This document shows, piece by piece, positions 53,358-62,092 of a DNA stretch of 64,000 nucleotides. The stretch is from contig CAWACR010000001.1 in assembly GCA_963780675.1 (NCBI GenBank), positions 10,163 through 74,162 on the forward strand. The letters are read 5' to 3'. Under the pieces are notes generated by a model, which ran no database searches, was not told the origin of the DNA, and saw only the letters and a program-made list of their open reading frames with translations. The stretch's first letter is position 1. Each line of letters starts with the position of its first letter. The DNA comes from JAHECE01 sp963780675. GTDB lineage: Bacteria > Actinomycetota > Actinomycetes > Actinomycetales > JAHECE01. The position numbers were made by a program, and so were the translations under genes.

Positions 53358-55535
53358 ATGTTCGAAGAACGGGCTCCGAGTGTGCGGGGCGGGTGGGTCG
53401 AGGGCGGCGAGCCCCGGGCGTTCTGGCTCCCGACGGCGGCCGACGAGGCGTTCATCGCCGCCCTGAACGCCTCGTACCCCGCGGGCGACGAGGCGGACGA
53501 CAGCGGGTGGTGGGACGCAGCCGACGACTGCGCGCCGTGGGACGGCGCAGGAGACAACGCCGGCCACACCGCACCTGTTGGCGGGGACGACGGCGCGTGG
53601 GCGCCCATGTTCGGCGTGGAGCCCGAGCGGGTGGTCGCGTCAGCCGCCCGCGCCGCCGACGGGTCGCTGGTCCTGGACGCGGCCAGGCTGCTCGCGGCGC
53701 CGTCGGCGGACTGGCTCGAGCACCAGGACCCGGGCCCGGAACTCAGCTGGCGGCTGGCCGCGGCGGACCCCGAGGCCGGAGACGACTACGCCGTGGTCGA
53801 ACTCATCGCCGCCTGGACCCGCCTCGCCTCCTGGGCACAGGCGGGCGCCGCCCGGGCGGCCGCTGCTCTCGCCGACCGGGCTTCCCAGATCGTGCCCGAG
53901 ACCCCGGTCACGGGCGGCTCCGACCACCCCCGGCGCGCCCGGCGCACAAGCCGCGTCAGGAACGTCGCCGCCCACGAGATCGCGATGCGCCTGTGCATCA
54001 CCCGCGACGCCGCCCAGACCATGATCGACAACGGGCGCGCCCTGACCGGCCCCCTCTGGCCCGTCGGCGACGCCCTGACCGCCGGGCACATCGACCTGAC
54101 CCGAGCGCGCGCCTTCGTCACCGGCCTCGACCACGTCCCCACGCAGGTCGCCATCGCCGTCCAGGACCAGGTCCTGCCCACCGCGCCCCGCCGCACCGCC
54201 CGACAGGTCACCGGCGACATCGCCCGCGCCCTCATCGCGGTCGACCCTCACGACGCCGAGCAACGCCACCAACGGGCTCGCACCGAGCGCAAGGTCTGCC
54301 ACCCCACCCCGCTTCCCCACGGCATGGCCGGCATGTGGTGCGTGTTCCCCGCCGTCGACGCCACCGCCCTTGACCTCGCGCTCGACGCCGCTGCCACGGC
54401 CGCCCGGGCAGACGGCGACCCCCGCACCACCGACCAGCTGCGAGCCGACCTTCTCGCGACGATCGGGCACTCCGCCCTGACCACCGGGTGGTTCGGGACA
54501 CCCCCGCCCGATTGGCCGCACGCAGCCGACCGGACACCCGACGAGAACGACGGGCAACCCGGCGATGGGGACCGGCGCGGATCCCGCACCAACGCAGACC
54601 ACGAACGGACAGGCTCAGGTCCTGGGACCACCGCACCGGCGCCCGGCAACTGCTTCCGCCTCGGCCAGGTCGGCGGACGAACCCCGCACATCCGCGTCAT
54701 CGTCCCCCTCGCCGTGCTGCTCCCCGACGCCGAGCACACCGAACAGGGTTCCGAAGGCAACGGTTCCGAAGGCAACGGTTCCGAAGGCAACGGTTCCGAA
54801 GGCAGCGATTCCGAAGGCAACGGTTCCGAAGGCAGCGATTCCGACCACAGCGGCCAGGGATCCGGCAACAGCCCGTACGACCCCCTCGCCCATTCCGTCG
54901 ACCCCACAGCTGTCGCCGAGCTCGACGGCTACGGCCCCATCACGCCCGCCGTCGCCCGTGCGATCGCCCTCGGCGGCACCTGGACCCGCCTGGTCACCGA
55001 CCCCGAGAGCGGCCTCGTCCGCGACATCGGGCGCACCCGATACCGGCCGCCCGCCGAACTTGCTGAACTCGTCCGCACCCGCGACCGCACCTGCACCCGA
55101 CCTGGCTGCGGGGCCGGCGCTCGCACCTGCGACCTCGACCACACCATCCCGTACCACCACGGCGGACACACCGCCGACACCAACCTCGGCGCCCTCTGCC
55201 CCACCGACCACGCCATGAAGAGCAGCGGCGGATACCGAGTCCGGCAAGTCCGGCCCGGCGTGTTCGACTTCCACCTCCCCTCCGGCCACACCTACCGCCG
55301 CGAACCCGACGGCACCTCCACCCTCATCGGCCGCCGCACCACGGACCCGAACGCGGCACGCGGAACAACCGACAGGCTCGGCGATGGCCGAGAACCCAGA
55401 GGCGGAGAAAGCAGCGCCGACGGCAGCAGAGGCGCCATGACCAGCGAAACCGGGAAGGACGGCACCGGGAAGGACGGCACCTGGAACGACGGCTGGCAGT
55501 CCTGGCCACGCCAGGGCGATCCGCCACCGTTCTGA
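53358..55535 (+). CDS. DUF222 and HNH-endonuclease domain protein
   Basis: A 725-residue protein of the 13E12-like family that is common and multicopy in actinobacteria. The DUF222 region spans about 140-420 (VELIAAWTRLASWAQAGAAR; AARTARQVTGDIARAL-like). The HNH nuclease lies near residue 580-620: CTRPGCGAGARTCDLDHTIP and YHHGGHTADTNLGALCPTDH, with the Cys/His zinc and HNH residues. A Gly/Ser/Glu linker encoded by a 15-base tandem repeat separates them (about residues 463-500). The role is debated; DNA cleavage is inferred from the motif. Start ATG 53358 has leaderless spacing. Confidence 0.88.
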   Translation: MFEERAPSVRGGWVEGGEPRAFWLPTAADEAFIAALNASYPAGDEADDSGWWDAADDCAPWDGAGDNAGHTAPVGGDDGAWAPMFGVEPERVVASAARAADGSLVLDAARLLAAPSADWLEHQDPGPELSWRLAAADPEAGDDYAVVELIAAWTRLASWAQAGAARAAAALADRASQIVPETPVTGGSDHPRRARRTSRVRNVAAHEIAMRLCITRDAAQTMIDNGRALTGPLWPVGDALTAGHIDLTRARAFVTGLDHVPTQVAIAVQDQVLPTAPRRTARQVTGDIARALIAVDPHDAEQRHQRARTERKVCHPTPLPHGMAGMWCVFPAVDATALDLALDAAATAARADGDPRTTDQLRADLLATIGHSALTTGWFGTPPPDWPHAADRTPDENDGQPGDGDRRGSRTNADHERTGSGPGTTAPAPGNCFRLGQVGGRTPHIRVIVPLAVLLPDAEHTEQGSEGNGSEGNGSEGNGSEGSDSEGNGSEGSDSDHSGQGSGNSPYDPLAHSVDPTAVAELDGYGPITPAVARAIALGGTWTRLVTDPESGLVRDIGRTRYRPPAELAELVRTRDRTCTRPGCGAGARTCDLDHTIPYHHGGHTADTNLGALCPTDHAMKSSGGYRVRQVRPGVFDFHLPSGHTYRREPDGTSTLIGRRTTDPNAARGTTDRLGDGREPRGGESSADGSRGAMTSETGKDGTGKDGTWNDGWQSWPRQGDPPPF
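54749..54838 (+). repeat. 15-base in-frame tandem repeat in the HNH gene
   Basis: Six units of TTCCGAAGGCAACGG (two are variant TTCCGAAGGCAGCGA) encode GSEGN/GSEGSD repeats in the linker between the DUF222 and HNH regions. Copy number can vary without frame loss. Confidence 0.9.
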
Positions 55536-55671
55536 CCGGCGCGGGCCGGCCCGTCGGCGCCCGTGCGGGCTCGGGCCTCGAGCGAGCCAGGACCGGGAGA
55601 GAGGTCCGGCCGGGAAGGAGCCGTGACCAGTAACGGGCGCGGACCAGGAACGAGCCAGGACTAGGAACGAG

Positions 55672-56569
55672 TTACGACCAGGCGATCCAGATCAGCAACC
55701 ACGTCACGAGGAACCCGACCGGCATGTTGAGCACGAGGAAGCGGCGCCAACCGAGGTTGGCGCGCTCGCAGTCGTCGTCGGTGACGCGCCAGAACATCGC
55801 GGCATTCACCGCGTACGGGATCGGCAGGATCGCCGCGAGCGTCCCCGGCCACGGGACGAAGAGGAGGAGCAACGAGGAGACGGCGTAGAGCACGGTTGCC
55901 CCGACCACCGTCGCGTGCGCCCCGAGGACGGTGGCGACCGAGGCGATGCCGCCCTCGCGGTCGGCCCTGACGTCCTGAACGGCTCCGAAGGCGTGCGACG
56001 CCATGCCCCAGAAGAAGAAGGAGGCGAGCACCGGCCACACCGACGGCGAGGAGAGGTCCGCCCCCACCAGCACGAGCGCGTAGAGAGAGCGGCCCGACGA
56101 AGTGCGTGGACGACGTCATCGAGTCCAGGACCGGACGTTCCTTGAACCGCAGTCTCGGCGCCGAGTACGCGATCACCGCGAACACGACGAAGAGGAGCGC
56201 AAGGTTGGCCGCCAGGTCCCCGAGCAGCATGAGAACGACGACGAACGGCACTGTCACGACGCCGCACGCGATGAGGATGCGCCGATGGACGAACGCCGCG
56301 ACGGATGGGTCGGCGAGCGCCCCTTCGATCCCGCCCTTGCGGGGGTTCCTCAGGTCGGACTCGTAGTCGAAGACGTCGTTGATCCCGTACATCAGCAGGT
56401 TGTACGGGACGAGGAAGAAGATCGTGCCGACGACGAGCGCCAGGTCCATCCGGCCCTCGGTCGCCATGAGGTACCCGGCGGCGAACGGGAACGCGGTGTT
56501 GACCCACGAGTAGGGCCGCGAGGAGGCGACGAGGTCCCGGATCCAGTGGGGCGTACCGGCCGTGCTCAT
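55672..56569 (-). CDS. crtEb: Lycopene elongase, UbiA-family prenyltransferase (one frameshift)
   Basis: This enzyme adds C5 units (DMAPP) to lycopene on the way to C50 carotenoids. About 298 residues once one surplus base in CCC at 56093-56095 is dropped. The UbiA metal motif is NLLMYGINDVFDYESD (about residues 70), and the second Asp-rich motif is AVQDVRADREGGIASVAT after the break. Several helices such as LALVVGTIFFLVPYNLLM. ATG 56569 overlaps the crtYf stop (ATGA). It ends the carotenoid operon; position and order match crtEb of Corynebacterium glutamicum. Confidence 0.86.
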
Positions 56570-56898
56570 GAGCCGTCCTCGGTCAGGGGCTTCTGGGCGT
56601 GCGCCCCGGACGCCCGACGCGAGCCGAGCACGGTCCACAGCGTCGGCATGATCATGATTGCGGCGACGGTGTACCCGAAGTCCTCGATCGGCGCGGCACC
56701 GACGTACACGCCGAGGATCGTCGTCGGGTCGTACACGGTCAGTCCGTACCCCACGATGGCCGAGTCGAAGACCGCGGTCATCGCCAGCAGCGCCAGCCCG
56801 GTCCAGAGAAGCGGCGCGAGGGGCAGCCGTCTGAGCACGGGGACGCACACAGCGGCCACGAGCGCCAGCACGACGACGGTCAGCACCAGGTACGTCAC
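56566..56898 (-). CDS. crtYf: C50 carotenoid epsilon-cyclase subunit (lycopene cyclase domain)
   Basis: A 110-residue protein with three to four membrane helices, the second half of the heterodimeric cyclase that closes rings on the elongated lycopene. It has PLLWTGLALLAMTAVFDSAI, GLTVYDPTTILGVYVGAAPI and EDFGYTVAAIMIMPTLW, the last being the lycopene-cyclase-domain motif of CrtY-e/f and fungal CrtYB. GTG 56898 overlaps crtYe's stop by GTGA, and its stop overlaps crtEb by ATGA. Ring type (epsilon for decaprenoxanthin) is inferred from gene order and length. Confidence 0.85.
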   Translation of the reverse strand: MTYLVLTVVVLALVAAVCVPVLRRLPLAPLLWTGLALLAMTAVFDSAIVGYGLTVYDPTTILGVYVGAAPIEDFGYTVAAIMIMPTLWTVLGSRRASGAHAQKPLTEDGS

Positions 56899-57335
56899 GC
56901 GCCCACCGCCTGGCTTGCCCCGGACCCGCTCGCCCCAGCCCCGCTCGCCCCAGATCCGCTGACTCCAGCCCCGCTCGCCCCGGAACGTCCCGAGTTGCGG
57001 CCCGCCGGCCGACGCAAGGGCCGCGGGTCCCCGCCGCGGCTCGCGATCAGCCGCCACGTCAGGAGGGTCACGTAGTTCAGGAGAACGAGGAACACCGGCT
57101 CCTCGAGGGGCATGTCCGGCCACAGCTCCACGCCGGTCATGTACTCGACGTCGCCGCGAAAGAAGATCCCGAGCGCGATCCCCACGGTGTCCCACACGAG
57201 GAAGAAGGCGACGGCGATGCCGATCGAGAGACCTGCGCGGCGGGCGTCGGCGCCGAAGGCGAGCCGTCGGTGCCAGTCGAGCAGAGCGAGCCCCGCCAGG
57301 GAGAAGAGCAGGAGCCCGAGATAGAGGAACGCCAC
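56895..57335 (-). CDS. crtYe: C50 carotenoid epsilon-cyclase subunit (lycopene cyclase domain), low-complexity C-terminus
   Basis: A 146-residue membrane protein, first half of the cyclase. The first 100 residues are normal: FLYLGLLLFSLAGLALLDWH, FFLVWDTVGIALGIFFRGD and MPLEEPVFLVLLNYVTLL, with the E-E-P-x-F motif of the family. The last 40 residues are a Gly/Ala/Ser repeat (SGAGVSGSGASGAGASGSGA), encoded by GC-rich near-repeats, that is absent in typical CrtYe and may be an expansion. GTG 57335 lies 11 bases after the crtI stop. Confidence 0.84.
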   Translation of the reverse strand: MAFLYLGLLLFSLAGLALLDWHRRLAFGADARRAGLSIGIAVAFFLVWDTVGIALGIFFRGDVEYMTGVELWPDMPLEEPVFLVLLNYVTLLTWRLIASRGGDPRPLRRPAGRNSGRSGASGAGVSGSGASGAGASGSGASQAVGA

Positions 57336-57345
57336 CCGGCCCGCC

Positions 57346-59016
57346 TCAGTCCCCGCGCTCGGGCGCGACGTACTTGCGCCCCCGGGGGAGCGCGGCGTCG
57401 AGGAAGTCGCGCCGCAGGGGGACCGGCAAGGGCCAGGTGCTCGTCTCCCCGAGCAACCGCTTGGCCACGAGCTCGGCGCTGATCAGGCACATCGGCAGGC
57501 CGACCCCGGGCACGGTCCCGCCACCCACGTAGAGGAGATTGCTCACCCGTCGGCTCACGTTCGCGGGCCGGAAGATCGCGCTCTGCATGAGCGTGTGCTC
57601 CATCCCCAACGAGGCGCCGCGCCACGCGGAGTAGCGCTCGGCGAACTGCGCCGGCCCCACCACGCGCCGCACGACGACTCGTTCGAGCAGGTCGGGGATC
57701 CCCGCCCAGTCGGCCACCTGACCGAGGTACTGGTCGGCGAGCTGGTCAAGCTCCTCCGCCCCGCCCGGCCCGGCCCCGATGCGCGGGTCCGCCGGGAAGG
57801 GCACCAGGACCATGATGGTCTCGTGCCCCTGCGGTGCCACCGAGGGATCGGTCGCTGAAGCCCGGGACACGTACAGCGACGCGGGCGTGGGCACTCGCAG
57901 CTCGTCGACAGGCACCGCGCGCCGGCCCGCAGGCCCGAGGGTGGCGTCGAAGTTCGCCGGCCAGTCCCGCGTGAAGAAGAGGGAGTGGTGGGCCAGGTCG
58001 GGCAGCTCGCCCCGCACACCGGCGTAGATCAGCAGCGAGGAGATCCCGGGGTCGTGCTTGTCCCAGTAGGCCTCGGGATACGTCTGCCACTCCTCCTCGA
58101 GGAGGTCCGTCTCCAGGTGGCGCAGGTCCGCGGCCCCGACGACGACGTCCGCCTCCAGCACCTCGCCGTCCGCCAGCCGTACAGCCCGGGCGAGCCCCTT
58201 GCGTGCGATCGGGAGCCCCTTGGCCGCGCCGTCGAGGACGTCGATCCCCACGACCTCCACGCCGAGCCGGATCTCCGCGCCCTCCTCGCGCGCGACCTTC
58301 GCGACGGCGTCGATCACGGTGTAGATCCCGCCGTCCGGGTAGTGCACGCCGTCGACAAGGTCGAGGTGGCTCATCAACGAGTACAGGGCCGGGGCCCGGT
58401 AGGGCGAGGAGCCGAGGAACACCGCGTGGTAGCCGAGGAGCTGCCTCAGCCTCGGGGAGTGGACCGTCCGCTCGATGTGGTCGGCGAGCGACGTCGTCAG
58501 GAGCCGCGCGAGCTCCGGGAGCTCCTTGCGCACAGGCGCGCCGAGCACGCGGTCGGGGCGGGCGAAGGTGGTGTAGAGGAAGTTGTCGAGCGCCATCCGG
58601 TAGGCGTGCGACGAGGCCTGCGAGTACCGCCGGAAGGCCTCACCCGCGCCGGGCTCGATCTCCTCGAACGTGCGCCAGTTGGCCTCGGCGTCGGCCACGA
58701 CCTCGAGCACCTCGGCGAGCTCGCCCGGCTCCGGCTCGCTGAACATCCGGTAGGCGGGGTCGAGGCGGCGCAGGCTGACGTAGTCGCGGATGTCCCGGCC
58801 GAGGAGGTCGAAGAAGTGCGCGAACACCTCGGGCATGAAGTACCAGGTGGGGCCGGTGTCGAAGGTGAATCCGTCGACCACCCAACGCCCCGCGCGCCCG
58901 CCCACCTCGTGGTGGCGCTCCAGGACGGTCACCTGCGCCCCGCCCCGGGCAAGAAGGGCGGCGGTCGCGAGCCCGGAGATCCCACCCCCGACGACGACGA
59001 CGCGCGGCCCGCTCAT
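57346..59016 (-). CDS. crtI: Phytoene desaturase
   Basis: A 556-residue FAD enzyme that inserts double bonds into phytoene to give lycopene. It begins RVVVVGGGISGLATAALLARG and continues HHEVGGRAGRWVVDGFTFDTG, the CrtI dinucleotide fold. The C-terminal block LLYVGGGTVPGVGLPMCLIS is the diagnostic carotenoid-desaturase motif, which contacts FAD. Inside, HYPDGGIYTVIDAVAKVA-like text (YPDGGIYTVIDAVAKVA) is typical. ATG 59016 overlaps the crtB stop by ATGA. Length is about 50 residues over the common bacterial size, mostly as a C-terminal tail. Confidence 0.95.
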   Translation of the reverse strand: MSGPRVVVVGGGISGLATAALLARGGAQVTVLERHHEVGGRAGRWVVDGFTFDTGPTWYFMPEVFAHFFDLLGRDIRDYVSLRRLDPAYRMFSEPEPGELAEVLEVVADAEANWRTFEEIEPGAGEAFRRYSQASSHAYRMALDNFLYTTFARPDRVLGAPVRKELPELARLLTTSLADHIERTVHSPRLRQLLGYHAVFLGSSPYRAPALYSLMSHLDLVDGVHYPDGGIYTVIDAVAKVAREEGAEIRLGVEVVGIDVLDGAAKGLPIARKGLARAVRLADGEVLEADVVVGAADLRHLETDLLEEEWQTYPEAYWDKHDPGISSLLIYAGVRGELPDLAHHSLFFTRDWPANFDATLGPAGRRAVPVDELRVPTPASLYVSRASATDPSVAPQGHETIMVLVPFPADPRIGAGPGGAEELDQLADQYLGQVADWAGIPDLLERVVVRRVVGPAQFAERYSAWRGASLGMEHTLMQSAIFRPANVSRRVSNLLYVGGGTVPGVGLPMCLISAELVAKRLLGETSTWPLPVPLRRDFLDAALPRGRKYVAPERGD

Positions 59017-60032
59017 GCCTGCACCTCGCCGTCGGCCGGGGTTGCGGTCACGGGACCTCGTGCGCGCTCGCCGCGGGCCTTCTCGGCCTCCGCGCGTTCG
59101 ACGTCGCCGCGGCCCGGCAGCTCGAGCAGCGCACCCTGGACGGCGATGAACACCTTCTGAGGATCGGAGATCCGGATCCGCCGCTCGATGATCTCCTCGG
59201 GCGGGGTGTCCGCGATCCGCGCGAGCAGGCGCTCGTAGAGCGCGAGGGTCGCGGCGACGGCGGCCCGTGCCCGGCCCGGCAGGCGGTAGAGCGCGGCCCG
59301 GGCGCGGGCGAGGTCGGAGCCGATCTCGGTGACGATCGAGTCGAGCGCGTCGGCGTCGAAGGCCTCGGGCGTGACCCCCGGGAAGTAGGACCGCCCGAGG
59401 GAGCGGTGGTCGGCCGCGAGGTCACGCAGGAAGTTGATCTTCTGGAAGGCGGCGCCCAGCGCACGGGCACCGCCGACCGTCTCGGCGTCGGGCTCGACGA
59501 TCGACCCACCGGCAGGTGCGTCCGCGTTGAGGAACACCCGCACGCACATGATCCCGACCACCTCGGCCGAGCCGTAGACGTACTGCTCGTAGGAGGCCTG
59601 GTCGTGGGTGGTGACGGTGAGGTCCATCGCCATCGAGTCGAAGAACGGCCCGACCTCGGCCTCGGTGATCCCGACGCGGCCGGCCGTGAGCGCGAAGGCG
59701 TGCACGACGGGGTTGCTGCTCCACCCGTCCCGCATGGCACGCGCCGTCTGCTCGCGCAGCTCGAGGAGCATCGCGCCGGCGTCGGCCCCACCGCGGGTGT
59801 CGACGATCTCGTCCGCGATCCGCACCAGGGCGTACACGGCCTCGATGTGGGCGCGCGCGTTCTTGCCCAGGAGTCGGGTGCCGAGCCCGAAGGACGTCGA
59901 GTAGGCGGCGAGCACGTCGCGGGCCACCCGGTAGGCCGTGCGGTCGTAGCGGAGCCGCGGGTCGCCGGCGGGGTCCGCGCTCACGCGGGGGTTGGCGGTC
60001 ACGGGTCCAACTATGCCGGGTCTCGCCGACAT
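59013..60032 (-). CDS. crtB: Phytoene synthase
   Basis: A 339-residue enzyme that condenses two GGPP to phytoene, the first gene of the operon. The two Asp-rich motifs are AYALVRIADEIVDTRGG-like (YALVRIADEIVDTRGG) and INFLRDLAADHRSLGRSYF; AYSTSFGLGTRLLGKNAR precedes the first. ATG 60032 opens just before a short N-terminus (MSARPGIVGPVTANPR); a GTG in that stretch is also possible. No geranylgeranyl-diphosphate synthase gene (crtE) is present beside it, so it must be elsewhere. Confidence 0.94.
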   Translation of the reverse strand: MSARPGIVGPVTANPRVSADPAGDPRLRYDRTAYRVARDVLAAYSTSFGLGTRLLGKNARAHIEAVYALVRIADEIVDTRGGADAGAMLLELREQTARAMRDGWSSNPVVHAFALTAGRVGITEAEVGPFFDSMAMDLTVTTHDQASYEQYVYGSAEVVGIMCVRVFLNADAPAGGSIVEPDAETVGGARALGAAFQKINFLRDLAADHRSLGRSYFPGVTPEAFDADALDSIVTEIGSDLARARAALYRLPGRARAAVAATLALYERLLARIADTPPEEIIERRIRISDPQKVFIAVQGALLELPGRGDVERAEAEKARGERARGPVTATPADGEVQA

Positions 60033-60126
60033 CGTCGCGAGTCCGCCCGCGGGCGAACCGCCTCGCGGGCGCCCGGGCCCTCGATAGCGTGATCCATACG
60101 TGTCGGCGAGCGGAAGGCAGAGCGAG

Positions 60127-61095
60127 ATGTCGTGGTTGGTGACCGGTGGTGCCGGGTACATCGGTTCCCACGTGGTGCGGGCGTTCCTGGGGGCGGGGAT
60201 CGCACCGGTGGTGGTGGATGACCTCTCGAGCGGGCACGAGGAGTTCGTCCCGGCGGGGGTGCCGTTCTCCCGGGGCACGATCCTGGACACCGACCTGCTG
60301 ACCGCGCTCATGCGGGAGCACGCCGTGACGGGGGTGATGCACATCGCCGGGTTCAAGTACGCCGGGGTCTCGGTGCAGCAGCCGCTGCACTGCTACGAGC
60401 AGAACGTCGTCGGCACCATCAGCGTCCTGCGGGCGATGGAGGCCGCCGGGGTGCCCTCGATCGTGTTCTCCTCCTCCGCGGCCACGTTCGGCACCCCCGA
60501 CGTCGACCTCGTCACCGAGGAGACCCCCACCACCCCGGAGTCCCCCTACGGGGAGTCCAAGCTCATCGGGGAGTGGCTGCTGGCCGACCAGGCCAAGGCG
60601 CGCGACCTGCGGCACGTGTCGCTGCGGTACTTCAACGTCGTCGGCTCCGGCACCCCGGAGCTGTACGACACCAGCCCCCACAACCTGTTCCCCCTGGTGT
60701 TCGAGGCGCTCCTGGAGGGCCGGACCCCGCGGATCAACGGCACCGACTACCCCACCCCGGACGGCACGTGCGTGCGGGACTACATCCACGTCGCCGACCT
60801 CGCCGCCGCGCACGTCGTCGCCGCGCAGAAGCTCGACGCCGGGACCGTGTTGCGCCCGGTCTACAACCTCGGCTCCGGGGACGGGGTCTCCGTCGCGCAG
60901 ATCATGACCGCGATGGCCGAGGTCACCGGCATCGCCTTCGACCCCGTGATCGCCCCCCGCCGCCCCGGCGACCCGGCCCGGATCGTCGCCTCCGGCGCCC
61001 TGGCCCACGCCGACCTCGACTGGACCATGCGCCACACCCTCACCGACATGGTCGCCACCGCCTGGGAGGCGCGGAAGTCGGCCGGGGAGGACTGA
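60127..61095 (+). CDS. galE: UDP-glucose 4-epimerase
   Basis: A 322-residue extended SDR enzyme that interconverts UDP-glucose and UDP-galactose using NAD. It starts SWLVTGGAGYIGSHVVRAF; the catalytic Ser-Tyr-Lys is in FSSSAATFG and ESPYGESKLIGEWLL (Tyr in YGESK), and the conserved YFNVVGSGT and NLGSGDGVSVAQIM follow. It is slightly shorter than E. coli GalE. ATG 60127 is used in preference to GTG 60100. It is divergent to crtB; about 95 bases between them must hold both promoters. Confidence 0.93.
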   Translation: MSWLVTGGAGYIGSHVVRAFLGAGIAPVVVDDLSSGHEEFVPAGVPFSRGTILDTDLLTALMREHAVTGVMHIAGFKYAGVSVQQPLHCYEQNVVGTISVLRAMEAAGVPSIVFSSSAATFGTPDVDLVTEETPTTPESPYGESKLIGEWLLADQAKARDLRHVSLRYFNVVGSGTPELYDTSPHNLFPLVFEALLEGRTPRINGTDYPTPDGTCVRDYIHVADLAAAHVVAAQKLDAGTVLRPVYNLGSGDGVSVAQIMTAMAEVTGIAFDPVIAPRRPGDPARIVASGALAHADLDWTMRHTLTDMVATAWEARKSAGED

Positions 61096-61168
61096 CCCGG
61101 CTGGGATCGGGGCTGGATCGGGGGCCGGCCCAGGCCACGGGCCGGTGCCGGATCGCGCGGGCGGCGCC

Positions 61169-61537
61169 TCAGCCCCAGCCCAGCTCGTGGAGCCGGTCGT
61201 CGTCGATGCCGAAGTGGTGCGCGATCTCGTGGACCACGGTCACGGCGACCTCGTCGACGCACCTCGTTCGCGTCCTCGCACATGCGCAGGGTCGGAGTTG
61301 CGGAAGATCGTGATGCGGTCCGGCAGCGAGCCGGCCGAGCCCACCAGTGGTCCCGCTCGGTGAGCGGCGACGCCCTCGTACAGGCCGAGGAGGTCCGGCT
61401 CGTCCGTCCGGCGGCTCGTCCTCGACGAGCACCACGACGTTGTCGATGAGCGCCGCGAGCTCGTCGGGGATCAGGTCGAGCGCGTCGCCGACGGCGTCCT
61501 CGAACTCCTCCCGGGTCATCTCCACCATGGCCGCCAT
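61169..61537 (-). pseudogene. Zinc metallopeptidase (PF06262-like, MtfA-unrelated) with about five indels
   Basis: The two ends read well: MTREEFEDAVGDALDLIPDE at the start and VAVTVVHEIAHHFGIDDDRL, with the zinc motif HEIAHH, at the end. Between them five single-base changes (four surplus, one missing, net +3) are needed to recover a continuous family sequence of about 118 residues: PDDEPDLLGLYEG, LTERDHWWGS, SLPDRITIFRNPTLRMCEDA, then the zinc block. The small actinobacterial metallopeptidases of this type match it closely. The density of changes is far above that of its neighbours, so it may be a true pseudogene or a badly read stretch. Confidence 0.65.
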
Positions 61538-61599
61538 TCTCCCCGCTCTGCCCGCCGGCCTGGCCGCCACGCTTTGGCGAATCGGCCGTCCGCGCCTCG

Positions 61600-61605
61600 T
61601 ATGAT
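61600..61605 (+). promoter_or_regulatory. -10-like TATGAT before the tRNA cluster
   Basis: TATGAT lies 46 bases before tRNA-Glu. A TTGGCG at 61574-61579 is spaced 20 bases away, too far for a good -35. Confidence 0.45.
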
Positions 61606-61650
61606 TGCCGAGGTCCTGGGGCGCCCGGCGTCACGGGCGCCTCAGACAGA

Positions 61651-61723
61651 GCCCCCATCGTCTAGCGGCCTAGGACGCCGCCCTTTCACGGCGGTAGCAC
61701 GGGTTCGAATCCCGTTGGGGGTA
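61651..61723 (+). tRNA. tRNA-Glu (anticodon TTC)
   Basis: A 73-base cloverleaf. The anticodon stem is GCCGCC/GGCGGT-like with loop CTTTCAC holding TTC, the T-arm is CGGGTTCGAATCCCG, and the acceptor stem is GCCCCCA with TGGGGGT plus discriminator A. No encoded CCA. Confidence 0.95.
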
Positions 61724-61818
61724 CGAGACTGGGCACGCAGGGCGGCGAACGGCAGCAGTCGCACGGCAGAATGCGTGCTAGCACGGCAGTCCAGCACAGC
61801 AGGTCTTGTTCGACACAA

Positions 61819-61892
61819 GGCCCCGTAGCGCAGTTGGTTAGCGCGCCGCCCTGTCACGGCGGAGGTCGCGGGTTCAAGTCCCGTCGGGGTCG
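61819..61892 (+). tRNA. tRNA-Asp (anticodon GTC)
   Basis: A 74-base cloverleaf with the anticodon GTC in CCTGTCACGG, the T-arm GCGGGTTCAAGTCCCGT and the acceptor GGCCCCG/CGGGGTC with discriminator G. Lies 95 bases after tRNA-Glu. Confidence 0.95.
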
Positions 61893-61937
61893 CTGGAGGA
61901 CATCGCCCGGTCCGTCAAGGCCGGGCGTTCACGTGAC

Positions 61938-62010
61938 GGCCAGTTAGCTCAGTTGGTAGAGCGTTCGACTGAAAATCGAAAGGTCGGCGGTTCGACCCCG
62001 CCACTGGCCA
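61938..62010 (+). tRNA. tRNA-Phe (anticodon GAA)
   Basis: A 73-base cloverleaf with anticodon GAA in GACTGAAAATC, D-arm AGCTCAGTTGGTAGAGC, T-arm GGCGGTTCGACCCCGCC and perfect acceptor GGCCAGT/ACTGGCC with discriminator A. Third gene of the cluster. Confidence 0.96.
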
Positions 62011-62079
62011 CCGCATTCGCCCGGCGCGCATTTGCCCGACGCCGAGTCGCCACCTGCAGGAATCGACATCTGCGGGGCG

Positions 62080-62085
62080 TACTCT
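62080..62085 (+). promoter_or_regulatory. -10-like TACTCT, leaderless spacing
   Basis: TACTCT stands exactly 7 bases before ATG 62093 of the ABC transporter ATPase gene. Confidence 0.6.
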
Positions 62086-62092
62086 GCCCCCG

